Source: DASYSL01 sp036003365 (GTDB taxonomy: Bacteria > Eisenbacteria > RBG-16-71-46 > DASYSL01). From it: 64,000 nt of DNA. The notes below the pieces were generated by a model. It was not told the origin of the DNA, did no database searches, and saw nothing but the letters and a program-made list of their open reading frames with translations. The DNA is taken from NCBI GenBank assembly GCA_036003365.1, contig DASYSL010000086.1, positions 7,268 through 71,267 of the forward strand, read 5' to 3'. Positions 1-8,227 of this stretch are shown here, in pieces (the stretch's first letter is position 1; each line of letters starts with the position of its first letter). The translations under genes were made by a program, and so were the position numbers.

Positions 1-2
1 TG

Positions 3-752
3 AACGGGCGTTTCGTGCGATTGGAGACCTTGAAGGAAGGAACGCGCCAGGAGTCCGCTGGCGGCGTCCCGAACGCGGAAGTCGAAAACGGCACTCCGGG
101 CGCGTTAGGCGACTTGCCCCTTATCGACCCTTCACGCGCCCTGGGGCGCGTTGAGGAAGGGGCAGGAATTAGCCTTCAGGCCTCTCCGCAGCCCACATCT
201 CCCCCGCGGGCATCCAGTCAAGCGCCACGCCCGGAGCCTTCCTTCTCTGTCGTGCTCGAGAAGAGCGCGCAGGAACTGCTCGAATATGCTCGCGCCCTCC
301 TGAGCCATCGGATGCCGCTGGCGAGCGCCTCTCAAGTGATCGAGCGCGCGCTGCAAGAGCTCGTCGCCCGAGAAGAGAAGAGGAAGTTCGCCGCTACGGA
401 TCGCCCCAAGGCCCTGCGCGCGAGCCGAAGCGCGCGCCATATCCCCGCATACGTAAAGCGCGCCGTGTGGAAGCGCGATGGCGGGAGGTGCACAGCCGTC
501 GGATCCGATGGCCATCCGTGCCATTCACGCGAATTCCTGGAATACGACCACGTTCAGCCCGTAGCTCGCGGCGGTAAAGCCACCGTGGCGACCGTGCGGT
601 TGCGATGTCGGGCGCACAACCAATATGAGGCGGAGCAGGCGTTCGGCGCTGATTTCATGAAGCGCAAACGTGAGCAGCGGCAATCGGGAGGAGACCATCG
701 GCGGCCTTCCTCTGCCTCCCCAGCACCTGAGCCCAAGCACGCCCCCGGCTAG
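3..752 (+). CDS. HNH endonuclease, C-terminal part (cut by window edge)
   Basis: The reading frame is open to the left edge (first whole codon at base 3), so this is the tail of a longer protein and the GTG at 15 is probably internal. After a low-complexity Pro/Ala-rich linker there is a helical segment ending in EEKRKFAATDRPKALR. A compact HNH fold follows: a basic helix with RHIPAYVKRAVWKRDGGRC, then EYDHVQPVARGG carrying the Asp-His pair, and CRAHNQYEAEQAFG carrying the last His-Asn. Family knowledge: this arrangement is typical of chromosomal DUF222/HNH proteins, often multi-copy in high-GC environmental bacteria and of unknown physiological role. The C-terminal ~40 residues are basic and disordered-looking. 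The nuclease fold is well supported; the biological substrate is not. Confidence 0.85.
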   Translation, partial: NGRFVRLETLKEGTRQESAGGVPNAEVENGTPGALGDLPLIDPSRALGRVEEGAGISLQASPQPTSPPRASSQAPRPEPSFSVVLEKSAQELLEYARALLSHRMPLASASQVIERALQELVAREEKRKFAATDRPKALRASRSARHIPAYVKRAVWKRDGGRCTAVGSDGHPCHSREFLEYDHVQPVARGGKATVATVRLRCRAHNQYEAEQAFGADFMKRKREQRQSGGDHRRPSSASPAPEPKHAPG

Positions 753-812
753 GAGGCAGCGCGCATGACAAACGATTAGACTCCCCCGCCGGACCCCATC
801 AAGGAGGGCACG

Positions 813-1457
813 GTGGCGGGTTGGCTACGGCAGGATTGGCTACAGGCGGATTGGCTGTGGGCGATCGGCGGATTCGCGGTCGGGGCGTTTTTGTTCGGGC
901 TTCGGCGGCGCAAGGGCGAAGCACGCTCGGGCGGCGGGCCGGGCGCGGGCACGCTCGAGGAGCGGATCCATGCGTTGGGTCAGCGGCAGCGCGCGGTGCT
1001 CGAGCGGCTCTTGCGCCATGATCGCGCGCTGCGCGACCCGAACGAGAGCTTCGACGAGAAGCTGACGTTCGGCCAGCGCGCCGCGGATCGCATTGCCACG
1101 TGGGGCGGGAGCTGGACATTCATCCTGCTCTTTTTGGCGTTCTTGAGCGCGTGGATCGCGTTCAACGCCAGGAGCGCGGGGCGCTTCGATCCGTTTCCGT
1201 TCATCCTGCTGAACCTGATCCTGTCGTGCCTCGCGGCATTGCAGGCGCCGCTGATCATGATGAGTCAGAACCGCCTGTCGGCAAAGGACCGGCACGACGC
1301 GCACCTCGATTACGAAACCAACGTGCACGCCGAGCTGGAGATCCAGGCGCTCCAGAGCAAGGTGGATCTCCTGCAAGATCAGCAGTGGGTCGAGCTCATG
1401 CGCCTGCAGGAGCGTCAGATCGAGCTCTTGGAGCGAATCGTGACGGCGGAGCGCTAG
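813..1457 (+). CDS. DUF1003 family membrane protein
   Basis: A 214-residue membrane protein. The GTG start at 813 is set by a strong Shine-Dalgarno AAGGAGGG at 801-808. Hydrophobic segments lie near residues 14-30, 100-117 and 127-149. Between the first and second is the DUF1003-like stretch with FGQRAADRIATWGGSW, and after the third comes NRLSAKDRHDAHLDYETN, the family hallmark. The last ~60 residues form a coiled-coil-like helix (AELEIQALQSKVDLL onwards). Family knowledge: DUF1003 proteins are inner-membrane proteins without an assigned activity; some are annotated as cyclic-nucleotide-binding-like only by association. The gene stands alone and converges on ppdK. Family assignment is confident, function unknown. 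Confidence 0.88.
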   Translation: MAGWLRQDWLQADWLWAIGGFAVGAFLFGLRRRKGEARSGGGPGAGTLEERIHALGQRQRAVLERLLRHDRALRDPNESFDEKLTFGQRAADRIATWGGSWTFILLFLAFLSAWIAFNARSAGRFDPFPFILLNLILSCLAALQAPLIMMSQNRLSAKDRHDAHLDYETNVHAELEIQALQSKVDLLQDQQWVELMRLQERQIELLERIVTAER

Positions 1458-1473
1458 CCGGGCGACGCTCGAT

Positions 1474-1510
1474 CGTCGCCTTGCGTCGCCTTGCGTCGCC
1501 TTACATCGCT
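1474..1510. repeat. 10-bp tandem micro-repeat between convergent genes
   Basis: CGTCGCCTTG is repeated head to tail three times from 1474 to 1503, with a degenerate fourth unit (CATCGCTTTG) after it. It fills the 63-bp gap between the convergent DUF1003 gene and ppdK. It lacks the dyad symmetry of a terminator and looks like slippage-derived sequence. Confidence 0.7.
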
Positions 1511-1520
1511 TTGCGCCGCT

Positions 1521-4391
1521 CTAGCGGTTGTCGCTGCCCTTGCCCTTGCCGCGCGCCGCCGCCTGCGCCGCTGCGAGCCGCGCGATCGGCACGCGGAACG
1601 GCGAGGCGGAGACGTAGTCGAGGCCGGCTTCGTGGCAGAACTCGACCGAGGCCGGGTCGCCGCCATGCTCGCCGCAGATGCCGACTTTGAGGCCGGGCCG
1701 CGCCGCGCGGCCTTCGTCCGTGCCCATGCGCACGAGGCGGCCGACGCCGCTGGCATCGAGCGAGACGAACGGATCGCCGGGCAGGATCTTGCGCTCGAGA
1801 TATTCCGGTAGGAATTTGCCGGCGTCGTCGCGCGAATAGCCGAAGGTCATCTGCGTGAGGTCGTTGGTGCCGAACGAGAAGAACTCGGCCTCGCGCGCGA
1901 TCTGGCCGGCGGTCAGCGCGGCACGCGGTACTTCGATCATGGTGCCGACCTTGTAGTCGACGCGGCGGTCGGCCTTCTGGAAGACCTGTTGAGCGACGCG
2001 GTCCACGATCAGGCGCTGCTCGTGGAACTCTTCGACCGTGCCCACGAGTGGAATCATGATCTCGGGATACACCTTCGCGCCGCGCTCCTCGGCCTGCACC
2101 GCGCCCTCGAGGATGGCTCGGGCCTGCATCTCGGTCACCTCGGGATAGGTGATCCCGAGCCGGCAACCGCGGTGGCCCAGCATGGGATTGAACTCGTGCA
2201 GCTCCTCGACGCGGGCGAGCAAAGCTTTCTTCTCGCGCAGCTTGCGCGTGACTGACGGCGGCACCTTGCGGCGCAGCGCGACCTCAGTCTCGAGGCGCGC
2301 GACGTCGGCGATCAGATCTTCGCGCTTGGGCAGGAACTCGTGGAGCGGCGGGTCGAGCGTGCGAATGGTGACCGGGAGCCCGTCCATGGCGAGGAACAGG
2401 TCGCGGAAGTCGCGCCGCTGGAAGGGCAGGAGCCGCGCGATCGCCCCGCGATATGCCTTCTCGGGCGCGCGGATGGCGCTCGCCAGGCCGGCAATCTCCT
2501 TGCGCAAAGCCCCTTGCGCCTTGGCCGTCGTCTCGCGGGCCAACTCGCCGCGCTTGGCGGCCAAGGCTTTCTCCTGCGCCTTGAACACGCTCGCCGAGAG
2601 GATCATCTGCACGACGTGCGGCAGGCGATCCTCGGCGAAGAACATGTGCTCGGTGCGGCAGAGCCCGATGCCCTGGGCCCCGAACTCGCGGGCCTTCTTG
2701 GCGTCGACCGGCTGGTCGGCGTTGGCCCGCACGCCCAGGCGGCGATGACGGTCGGCGATCTCCATGAAGCGGCCGAAGTCGCCGGTCAGCGCCGGCTCCT
2801 CGAGCTTGGCCACGCCCAAATAGACGATCCCGCGCGAGCCGTCGACCGAGATCTCATCGCCTTCGCGCACCGTCTTGCCGCCGGCCACGAGCTTCTTGCC
2901 GGCGACGTCGATGCGCAAATCGCTCGCGCCCACGACGCACACCCGCCCCATGCCGCGCGCCACGACGGCGGCGTGCGAGGTCATGCCGCCGGTGGCGGTC
3001 ACGATGGCCTGCGCCGCGGTCATGCCGTGGATGTCGTCGGGCACCGTCTCGTTGCGCACGAGGATGACGCGATCGCCCTTCTCCCCGCGCTCGGCGGCAT
3101 CGTCGGCGGTGAACACCACGGCTCCCACGGCCGCGCCCGGAGACGCCGGCAAGCCGCGCGCGATCTGGGGCAGCGCGACCTTCTCGCCCATGTGCGGATG
3201 CAGCAGCTGATCCAAGGAGGCGGGATCGACCCGCAGGATCGCTTCCTCTTCTCCGATCAGCCCCTCTTCCACCATGTCGACCGCGATCTTCACTGCCGCG
3301 GCGGCGGTGCGCTTGCCGTTGCGGGTCTGGAGCAGGAAGAGCTTGCCTTCTTGAATCGTGAACTCGAAATCCTGGATGTCCTTGTAGTGCTTCTCGAGCA
3401 TGCGCGTGACTTCGTGCAGCTCGCGATAGACGCGCGGCTGCGCCTTCTTCAGCGAGGCCAGCGGCAGCGGCGTGCGGATGCCCGCGACCACGTCCTCGCC
3501 TTGCGCGTTCATGAGGAACTCGCCGTAGAACTCTTTCTGACCGGTCGCCGGATTGCGCGTGAAGCCCACACCCGTGCCCGAATCCTCGCTCAGGTTGCCA
3601 AACACCATCGCCTGCACGTTGACCGCGGTGCCGAGGTCGTCAGGGATGCGGTTCTGCTTGCGGTAGAAGACGGCGCGGTCGTTCATCCACGAGCCGAACA
3701 CCGCGTCACGCGCCCCATGGAGCTGGGTGATGGGATCCTGCGGGAAGTCGCGGCCGGAATGCTTGCGCACGATGGCCTTGAACTCGGTCACGAGCGCCTG
3801 GAAGTCTTCCGCGGTCAGCTCGGTGTCCTGGGTGACGCGGCGCTTCTTCTTGCGCTCGGCGATGCGGTGCTCGAACTCTTCCTTCTCGATGCCGAGCACG
3901 ACGTTGCCGTACATCTGGATGAAGCGGCGGTAGCAATCCCAGGCGAAACGATCATTGCCGGTCTTGCGAGCGAGCCCGAGCACCGAGCGGTCGTTGAGGC
4001 CGAGATTCAAGATGGTGTCCATCATGCCCGGCATCGAGAACTTGGCGCCCGAGCGCACCGAGACGAGCAACGGATCGGCAGGATCGCCGAGCTTCTTCTC
4101 CATCACGCGCTCGAGCCGCGCCAGCGCCTCGCTCTCTTCGGTGTCGAATCCGTCCGGAAGGCGGTGCCCGTTGGCGTAGTAGTAGCGGCAGACGTCGGTG
4201 GTAATGGTGAAGCCAGCGGGCACGGGGACGCCGGCGTTGGTCATCTCGGCCAGCCCCGCGCCCTTTCCCCCCAAGAGATCCTTCATGTCGCCGCGGCCCT
4301 CGGCGCGGCCGTCGCCGAAGAAATAGACGTATTGCGTGCCGCGGGCGCGCGACTCGCGCGGGGTGGATTCGGACCGAATGGTGGTGGACAC
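1521..4391 (-). CDS. ppdK: Pyruvate, phosphate dikinase
   Basis: PPDK interconverts pyruvate + ATP + Pi and PEP + AMP + PPi in the cytoplasm. The GTG start at 4391 is preceded by GGAGG at suitable spacing and leads directly into the N-terminal nucleotide domain (YVYFFGDG, LLGGKGAGLAEM); longer in-frame extensions run through the promoter region and are unlikely. The phosphohistidine domain carries GGMTSHAAV, with the catalytic His at about residue 473. The PEP/pyruvate TIM barrel ends with GICGEHGGDP, its catalytic Cys at about 906. At 956 residues it is longer than the usual ~880. Extra charged helical stretches sit just before LLPFQRRDF and just before ELHEFNPMLGHRGC. A promoter-like sequence lies about 75 bp upstream of the start. 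Identification is secure; the insertions are a lineage feature of unknown effect. Confidence 0.96.
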   Translation of the reverse strand: MSTTIRSESTPRESRARGTQYVYFFGDGRAEGRGDMKDLLGGKGAGLAEMTNAGVPVPAGFTITTDVCRYYYANGHRLPDGFDTEESEALARLERVMEKKLGDPADPLLVSVRSGAKFSMPGMMDTILNLGLNDRSVLGLARKTGNDRFAWDCYRRFIQMYGNVVLGIEKEEFEHRIAERKKKRRVTQDTELTAEDFQALVTEFKAIVRKHSGRDFPQDPITQLHGARDAVFGSWMNDRAVFYRKQNRIPDDLGTAVNVQAMVFGNLSEDSGTGVGFTRNPATGQKEFYGEFLMNAQGEDVVAGIRTPLPLASLKKAQPRVYRELHEVTRMLEKHYKDIQDFEFTIQEGKLFLLQTRNGKRTAAAAVKIAVDMVEEGLIGEEEAILRVDPASLDQLLHPHMGEKVALPQIARGLPASPGAAVGAVVFTADDAAERGEKGDRVILVRNETVPDDIHGMTAAQAIVTATGGMTSHAAVVARGMGRVCVVGASDLRIDVAGKKLVAGGKTVREGDEISVDGSRGIVYLGVAKLEEPALTGDFGRFMEIADRHRRLGVRANADQPVDAKKAREFGAQGIGLCRTEHMFFAEDRLPHVVQMILSASVFKAQEKALAAKRGELARETTAKAQGALRKEIAGLASAIRAPEKAYRGAIARLLPFQRRDFRDLFLAMDGLPVTIRTLDPPLHEFLPKREDLIADVARLETEVALRRKVPPSVTRKLREKKALLARVEELHEFNPMLGHRGCRLGITYPEVTEMQARAILEGAVQAEERGAKVYPEIMIPLVGTVEEFHEQRLIVDRVAQQVFQKADRRVDYKVGTMIEVPRAALTAGQIAREAEFFSFGTNDLTQMTFGYSRDDAGKFLPEYLERKILPGDPFVSLDASGVGRLVRMGTDEGRAARPGLKVGICGEHGGDPASVEFCHEAGLDYVSASPFRVPIARLAAAQAAARGKGKGSDNR

Positions 4392-4463
4392 GGAGCCTCC
4401 GGATTGCCAAGCGTGCGAGTCGGTTAGGGCGGGTTGCCGCAGCCGTTTCCAGCAGTCGCGCGC

Positions 4464-4492
4464 ATCGTACATCCGGGATCCCCGAGTCTCAA
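4464..4492 (-). promoter_or_regulatory. Candidate sigma70-type promoter of ppdK
   Basis: On the minus strand TTGAGA (4492-4487) is followed after 17 bases by TACGAT (4469-4464). These match the -35 and -10 consensus at 5/6 and 4/6 positions. Transcription would start about 65 bases upstream of the ppdK GTG. Supported by sequence pattern only. Confidence 0.45.
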
Positions 4493-4623
4493 CCCAGCGC
4501 GCTGCGGGGGCGACGGCGCTCGCGCGGCCGAGATCCGGCGAGATACGGCCGAGATCCGGGCGAAATCCCGCCGAAGTTCCGAGCCTTGCATGGCGTCGCA
4601 CCCGGTCGCATCATGGGGTCGCC

Positions 4624-4659
4624 CGTTCGTACCGTTCATACCGTTCGTACCGTTCGTAC
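4624..4659. repeat. Four tandem copies of a 9-bp unit
   Basis: The unit CGTTCGTAC occurs four times in a row (the second copy has one A for G) at 4624-4659, followed by decaying copies up to about 4690. It ends ~60 bp before the ATG of the M1 aminopeptidase, in the likely promoter or leader region, so copy number could affect expression. Confidence 0.75.
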
Positions 4660-4719
4660 CGTCTTCGTCCCGTTACGGCCCGTTCGTCCTCGATCGACAG
4701 CCCTCGACATGGAGGCACG

Positions 4720-7386
4720 ATGCTTGCCCACCGGGCGTTCGCGCGATTCGCGCTTCTCGCATTCGCTGCTTTCGCCGCGCTCGCTGCTCTCGCCACCCTC
4801 CCCCGCCCCGCCGTCGCCATCGAGCGCCTCGGCCAAAACGTCATGCCCTCCCAGGAAACGCTGCACCTCAACCTGGATCCGCGGCAGGACCGCTACTCGG
4901 GCGTCGCGACCATGACCGTCGAGGTGAAAGCGGCCACCGACACCATCCGCTTCACCGCCAAGCAAATGACGCTCGAAAAAGTGACGCTCGCTCCCTCGAA
5001 AAAGGGCAAGCCCAACGGCACGGCGATGACTCTGGCCGCGACCGCCGACGACGAGGGCATCGTGCGCGCGGTGGCGCCGGCGCACGTCTACCCGGGCGAG
5101 TACACGCTCACCGTCGCCTTCTCGAACGACTACGACCGGCGGGCCAACGCGCTCTACAAGGTGATCGTCGACGGCGAGTCGTATCTGTTCACCGATTTCG
5201 AGCCGGCCGACGCGCGGCAGGCCTGGCCATGCTTCGACGAGCCGTCGTTCAAGATTCCCTGGCGCGTGAGCCTCACGGTGCCGGCGGGCGACAAGGTCGT
5301 GGGCAACATGCCGATCGCCAAGCAGAAGAAGGGCGCAAGCGGCGACACCAACGACATCGCCTTCCAAACCACGCCGCCGCTGCCGTCGTATTTGATCGCC
5401 GTCGCCGCCGGACCGCTCGAGTTCGTTCCGGTCACCGGCATGAAGATGCCGGGCAACATCGTCACCGTGAAAGGCCGCGCCGGGTTCGCCGCCGAGGCGG
5501 CGCGCCAGATGCCCAAGATCGTGAACATGCTCGAGAGCTACTTCGGGCAGCCGTTTCCCTTCCCCAAGTGCGACCTGCTCGCGGTGCCCGAGTTCTACGC
5601 CGGCGCCATGGAGAACGCGGGCGCGGTCACCTTCCGTGAGGAGATCCTGCTCTACGATCCCAAGACCGGCACGCCGCGCCAGCAGGCGCGCATGGCGAGC
5701 ACGATCGCGCACGAGCTGTCGCACATGTGGTTCGGCGACCTCGTGACCCTGGCGTGGTGGGACGACGTGTGGCTCAACGAATCGTTCGCCTCGTGGCTCG
5801 GCGACAAGATCACGTTCGCGTGCTTTCCGGAATTCGCCAACGACTTGAAGCAGGTGCACGACGTGCAGCGCGCGATGACCATCGACGCGCGGCCCTCGAC
5901 GCGCGTGATCAAATCGCTGGGCACGGGCAACGATCAGTCGCTCGACCGCCTGTTCGACCGTCTCGCCTACGACAAGGGCCAGGCGGTTTTGCAGATGTTC
6001 GAGGCCTGGATCGGGCCCAACGTGTTCCGTCAGGGCGTGCATCTCTACATCGCCCAGCACGCTTGGGGGAACGCCACGTCCGACGACCTGTGGAACGCGC
6101 TCTCGCGGGCGGCCGGCCACGACATCGGCAAGTCGCTCTCGGGCTTCATCACGCAGCCCGGCATTCCGCTGGTCGCGGCCGAGATCCAGCCCAATGGCCA
6201 GGTGAAGCTCACGCAATCGCGCTTCCACAATGACGGCGCCACCGTCACACCTTCGCACTGGCAGATCCCGGTCATGCTCAAGTACGCGGCCTCGGGCCGC
6301 GTGCACACCAAGTGGGTTCTGCTCACCGAGGACTCGCAGACCTTCACCCTGCCCGACGCGGCGAAGCCGGAGTGGATCGACCCCAACGGCAACGAGAGCG
6401 GCTATTACCGGTGGAGCGTGCCGGGGGCGGCGCTCGTCGACCTGGCGTCGCACGCGCCGCAGAACTTGAACGCGCGCGAGCGCGTCGGCTTCCCGGCCAA
6501 CGCCGGCGCGCTGCTCGACGCCGGGCTCCTGCGCGGCGACGAGTACCTGCGCATCGTGGCGCAATTCTCGAGCGACACCGAGCCCGAGGTCACGCAGTCG
6601 CAGATCGAAGCGCTCACCAAGGTGCGCGACACGTTCGTGGAGAAAGACGACCGTGCCGCGTTCGCCGGCTACGTGCGCCAGGTGCTCGAGCCCGTGCTGG
6701 CGCGCATCGGCATGACGCCCAAGGCCGGCGAGCCCGACGGCGTGACCTCGATCCGGCCCACCGTGCTGCAGTGGCTCGGAGATGACGGCGCCGATACCGC
6801 GGTGCAGGCCTTTGCCGACTCACTGGGCCGCGTGTACCGCTCCAATCCCGAACGTGTGACTGGTTCGCTGGCCGATGTCGCCGTGCGCCTGCCCGCCACA
6901 CGCGGGGACGCCGCTTTGTACGCGGCCTATCGCACGCATCTCGAGCAGGCGCGGCTCCCGGTCGACCGCGCGCGCTGGCTCACCGGCCTCGGCTCGTTCG
7001 CTCAGCCGGCTTTGGTCGACTCGGCGCTCGAGTACGCGCTGCATGGGCCGCTGCGCCCGCAGGAGCGCGGCAACCTCACACGCGCGCTCCTCGAGCACAA
7101 GGACAACCAGGCCAAGCTGTTCGCGTGGATGATGGCAAACCGCGACGAGATCATCGCGCAGACGACGCCATCGGCGGCGTCGTTCCTGCCCATCTATGCG
7201 GGAGGCTGCTCGACCGAGCGTCTCGAGAAGGCGAAGGCCTTCTTCGCCGAGCCCGCGCACCAGGCGCCGGGCGTCAACATGTCGCTGGCTCAAGTATCGG
7301 ACGCGGTCACCGACTGCTCGGCGCTCAACGAGCGCGAGGGCGCGCCGGTGCGCGCGTTTCTGCACCAGGTGGCAACGGCGAAGTAG
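4720..7386 (+). CDS. Exported M1 family zinc aminopeptidase
   Basis: An 888-residue precursor starting at ATG 4720, with GGAGG at 4711-4715. Longer frame extensions lack a ribosome site and run through the tandem repeat. Residues 1-33 form a signal peptide (hydrophobic Ala/Leu/Phe core ending PAVA). The exopeptidase motif GAMEN is at residues 295-299 and the zinc site HELSH at 331-335, with the third ligand Glu in NESFASW near 354. An ERAP1/PepN-like helical C-terminal domain follows from ~550. Role: removal of N-terminal residues from peptides in the periplasm or outside the cell. It is transcribed divergently from ppdK and converges on the SPOR-like gene. M1 family membership and the intact active site are clear; substrate preference is not. 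Confidence 0.95.
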   Translation: MLAHRAFARFALLAFAAFAALAALATLPRPAVAIERLGQNVMPSQETLHLNLDPRQDRYSGVATMTVEVKAATDTIRFTAKQMTLEKVTLAPSKKGKPNGTAMTLAATADDEGIVRAVAPAHVYPGEYTLTVAFSNDYDRRANALYKVIVDGESYLFTDFEPADARQAWPCFDEPSFKIPWRVSLTVPAGDKVVGNMPIAKQKKGASGDTNDIAFQTTPPLPSYLIAVAAGPLEFVPVTGMKMPGNIVTVKGRAGFAAEAARQMPKIVNMLESYFGQPFPFPKCDLLAVPEFYAGAMENAGAVTFREEILLYDPKTGTPRQQARMASTIAHELSHMWFGDLVTLAWWDDVWLNESFASWLGDKITFACFPEFANDLKQVHDVQRAMTIDARPSTRVIKSLGTGNDQSLDRLFDRLAYDKGQAVLQMFEAWIGPNVFRQGVHLYIAQHAWGNATSDDLWNALSRAAGHDIGKSLSGFITQPGIPLVAAEIQPNGQVKLTQSRFHNDGATVTPSHWQIPVMLKYAASGRVHTKWVLLTEDSQTFTLPDAAKPEWIDPNGNESGYYRWSVPGAALVDLASHAPQNLNARERVGFPANAGALLDAGLLRGDEYLRIVAQFSSDTEPEVTQSQIEALTKVRDTFVEKDDRAAFAGYVRQVLEPVLARIGMTPKAGEPDGVTSIRPTVLQWLGDDGADTAVQAFADSLGRVYRSNPERVTGSLADVAVRLPATRGDAALYAAYRTHLEQARLPVDRARWLTGLGSFAQPALVDSALEYALHGPLRPQERGNLTRALLEHKDNQAKLFAWMMANRDEIIAQTTPSAASFLPIYAGGCSTERLEKAKAFFAEPAHQAPGVNMSLAQVSDAVTDCSALNEREGAPVRAFLHQVATAK

Positions 7387-7462
7387 TCGCCGGGCGCGAA
7401 GACCCGGTGGCCACGCCCGCTTCCGCGAGAGTGGTCACCGGCGCAGTCCTCGGCGAAGGCGC

Positions 7463-8227
7463 CTACGGCGCGAGTGCCGTGAACAACACGCTCCCCGTCA
7501 TCACCACACTCACGACCTCGGTACGGGTGAGCAACCGCGGCTCGAGGAGCTTGGCCAGTCTCTCGGCGTCGGTGCGCTCGATCAAAAGGCGCACATCGAG
7601 GTCGTACTGGCCGCTCGCGCTCATGCTCGGCGGCAGGATGAAGATCGACGGCTCGCGGGCGCCGGCGCAGCTCTGGTAGCGCCAGGTGATCGAGGTCAGA
7701 GAGTCGCCGGCGGCGGTTTCCTGCACGGCACTCTTCCACTTGAGCAGAGCCGTCGCAGCCGCCTGCTTGCTTCCGTAACTCCCCAAGCGAACCGTGTAGA
7801 GCCGCGCCACAGACGACTTGTCGGCGTAGCGGAAACGCGCTAGCGCCGAGTCCGGCTTGGGCACGGCCGCGCCCGATCGACGCAACGGTCCCCTCGGCGT
7901 GCGCACGAGCGCGATGGGCGCGCCACTCAGCGAGGCCCGTAGGTCCGGATTGTTCTGCACCAGGTGCCACGCCTGCGAGGCGACGGCGACGCCGTGCGCC
8001 ATGCGCTGCAGGAGCTGCTGCTTCTGCAAGGTCGTCAGGGTCCTCTCGAGATCGCTCGCGGCTTCGCTGGGACAGGTGTCCTGCCACGCCAGCGTGAACC
8101 ACGGGCTCGACGCCGCGATGTCACATTCGCACGCTGCCGAAGCCGGAACCGAAGCGGGACCGGCCGCGGTCCATGCCGCCACCGATCCCGCGAAGAGGAG
8201 GGCGAGGACGCGCCTCACGAGCTTCAC
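7463..8227 (-). CDS. Exported protein with SPOR-like repeat
   Basis: A 254-residue protein whose GTG start (8227) overlaps the stop of the preceding MetE gene by 4 bp (GTGA). A signal peptide is evident: basic KLVRR, a hydrophobic core, then ASAACEC. The mature part begins Cys-rich (CECD, DTCPS), then shows a helical segment and a stretch YTVRLGSYGSKQAAATALLK. That stretch resembles a SPOR repeat, which binds denuded peptidoglycan glycans in other proteins. The C-terminal segment YDLDVRLLIERTDAERLAKLL looks like a second, divergent alpha/beta repeat. The SPOR link is my inference from the short motif. Its place at the end of a MetE/M16 gene run does not reveal a function. Confidence 0.75.
   Translation of the reverse strand: MKLVRRVLALLFAGSVAAWTAAGPASVPASAACECDIAASSPWFTLAWQDTCPSEAASDLERTLTTLQKQQLLQRMAHGVAVASQAWHLVQNNPDLRASLSGAPIALVRTPRGPLRRSGAAVPKPDSALARFRYADKSSVARLYTVRLGSYGSKQAAATALLKWKSAVQETAAGDSLTSITWRYQSCAGAREPSIFILPPSMSASGQYDLDVRLLIERTDAERLAKLLEPRLLTRTEVVSVVMTGSVLFTALAP

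Larger units (their letters stand above)
4392..4719. other. Divergent intergenic region between ppdK and M1 peptidase
   Basis: This 328-bp gap separates divergent genes. It holds a sigma70-like promoter for ppdK (4464-4492), two near-identical copies of GGCCGAGATCCGG around 4528-4562, and a 9-bp tandem repeat (4624-4659) close to the M1 peptidase start. No coding sequence is supported. Confidence 0.6.

Noticed and set aside
765..779. Four-codon frame after AGGAGG between the HNH and DUF1003 genes
   Set aside because: Too short to support; likely coincidence.
2340..4427. Long plus-strand open frame (695 codons) antisense to ppdK
   Set aside because: Product is His/Arg/Ala/Leu-rich low complexity, a typical mirror of a high-GC gene; ppdK motifs on the other strand are unambiguous.
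4636..6564. Minus-strand 642-codon frame over the M1 peptidase gene
   Set aside because: Antisense shadow; no ribosome site and no recognisable domain.
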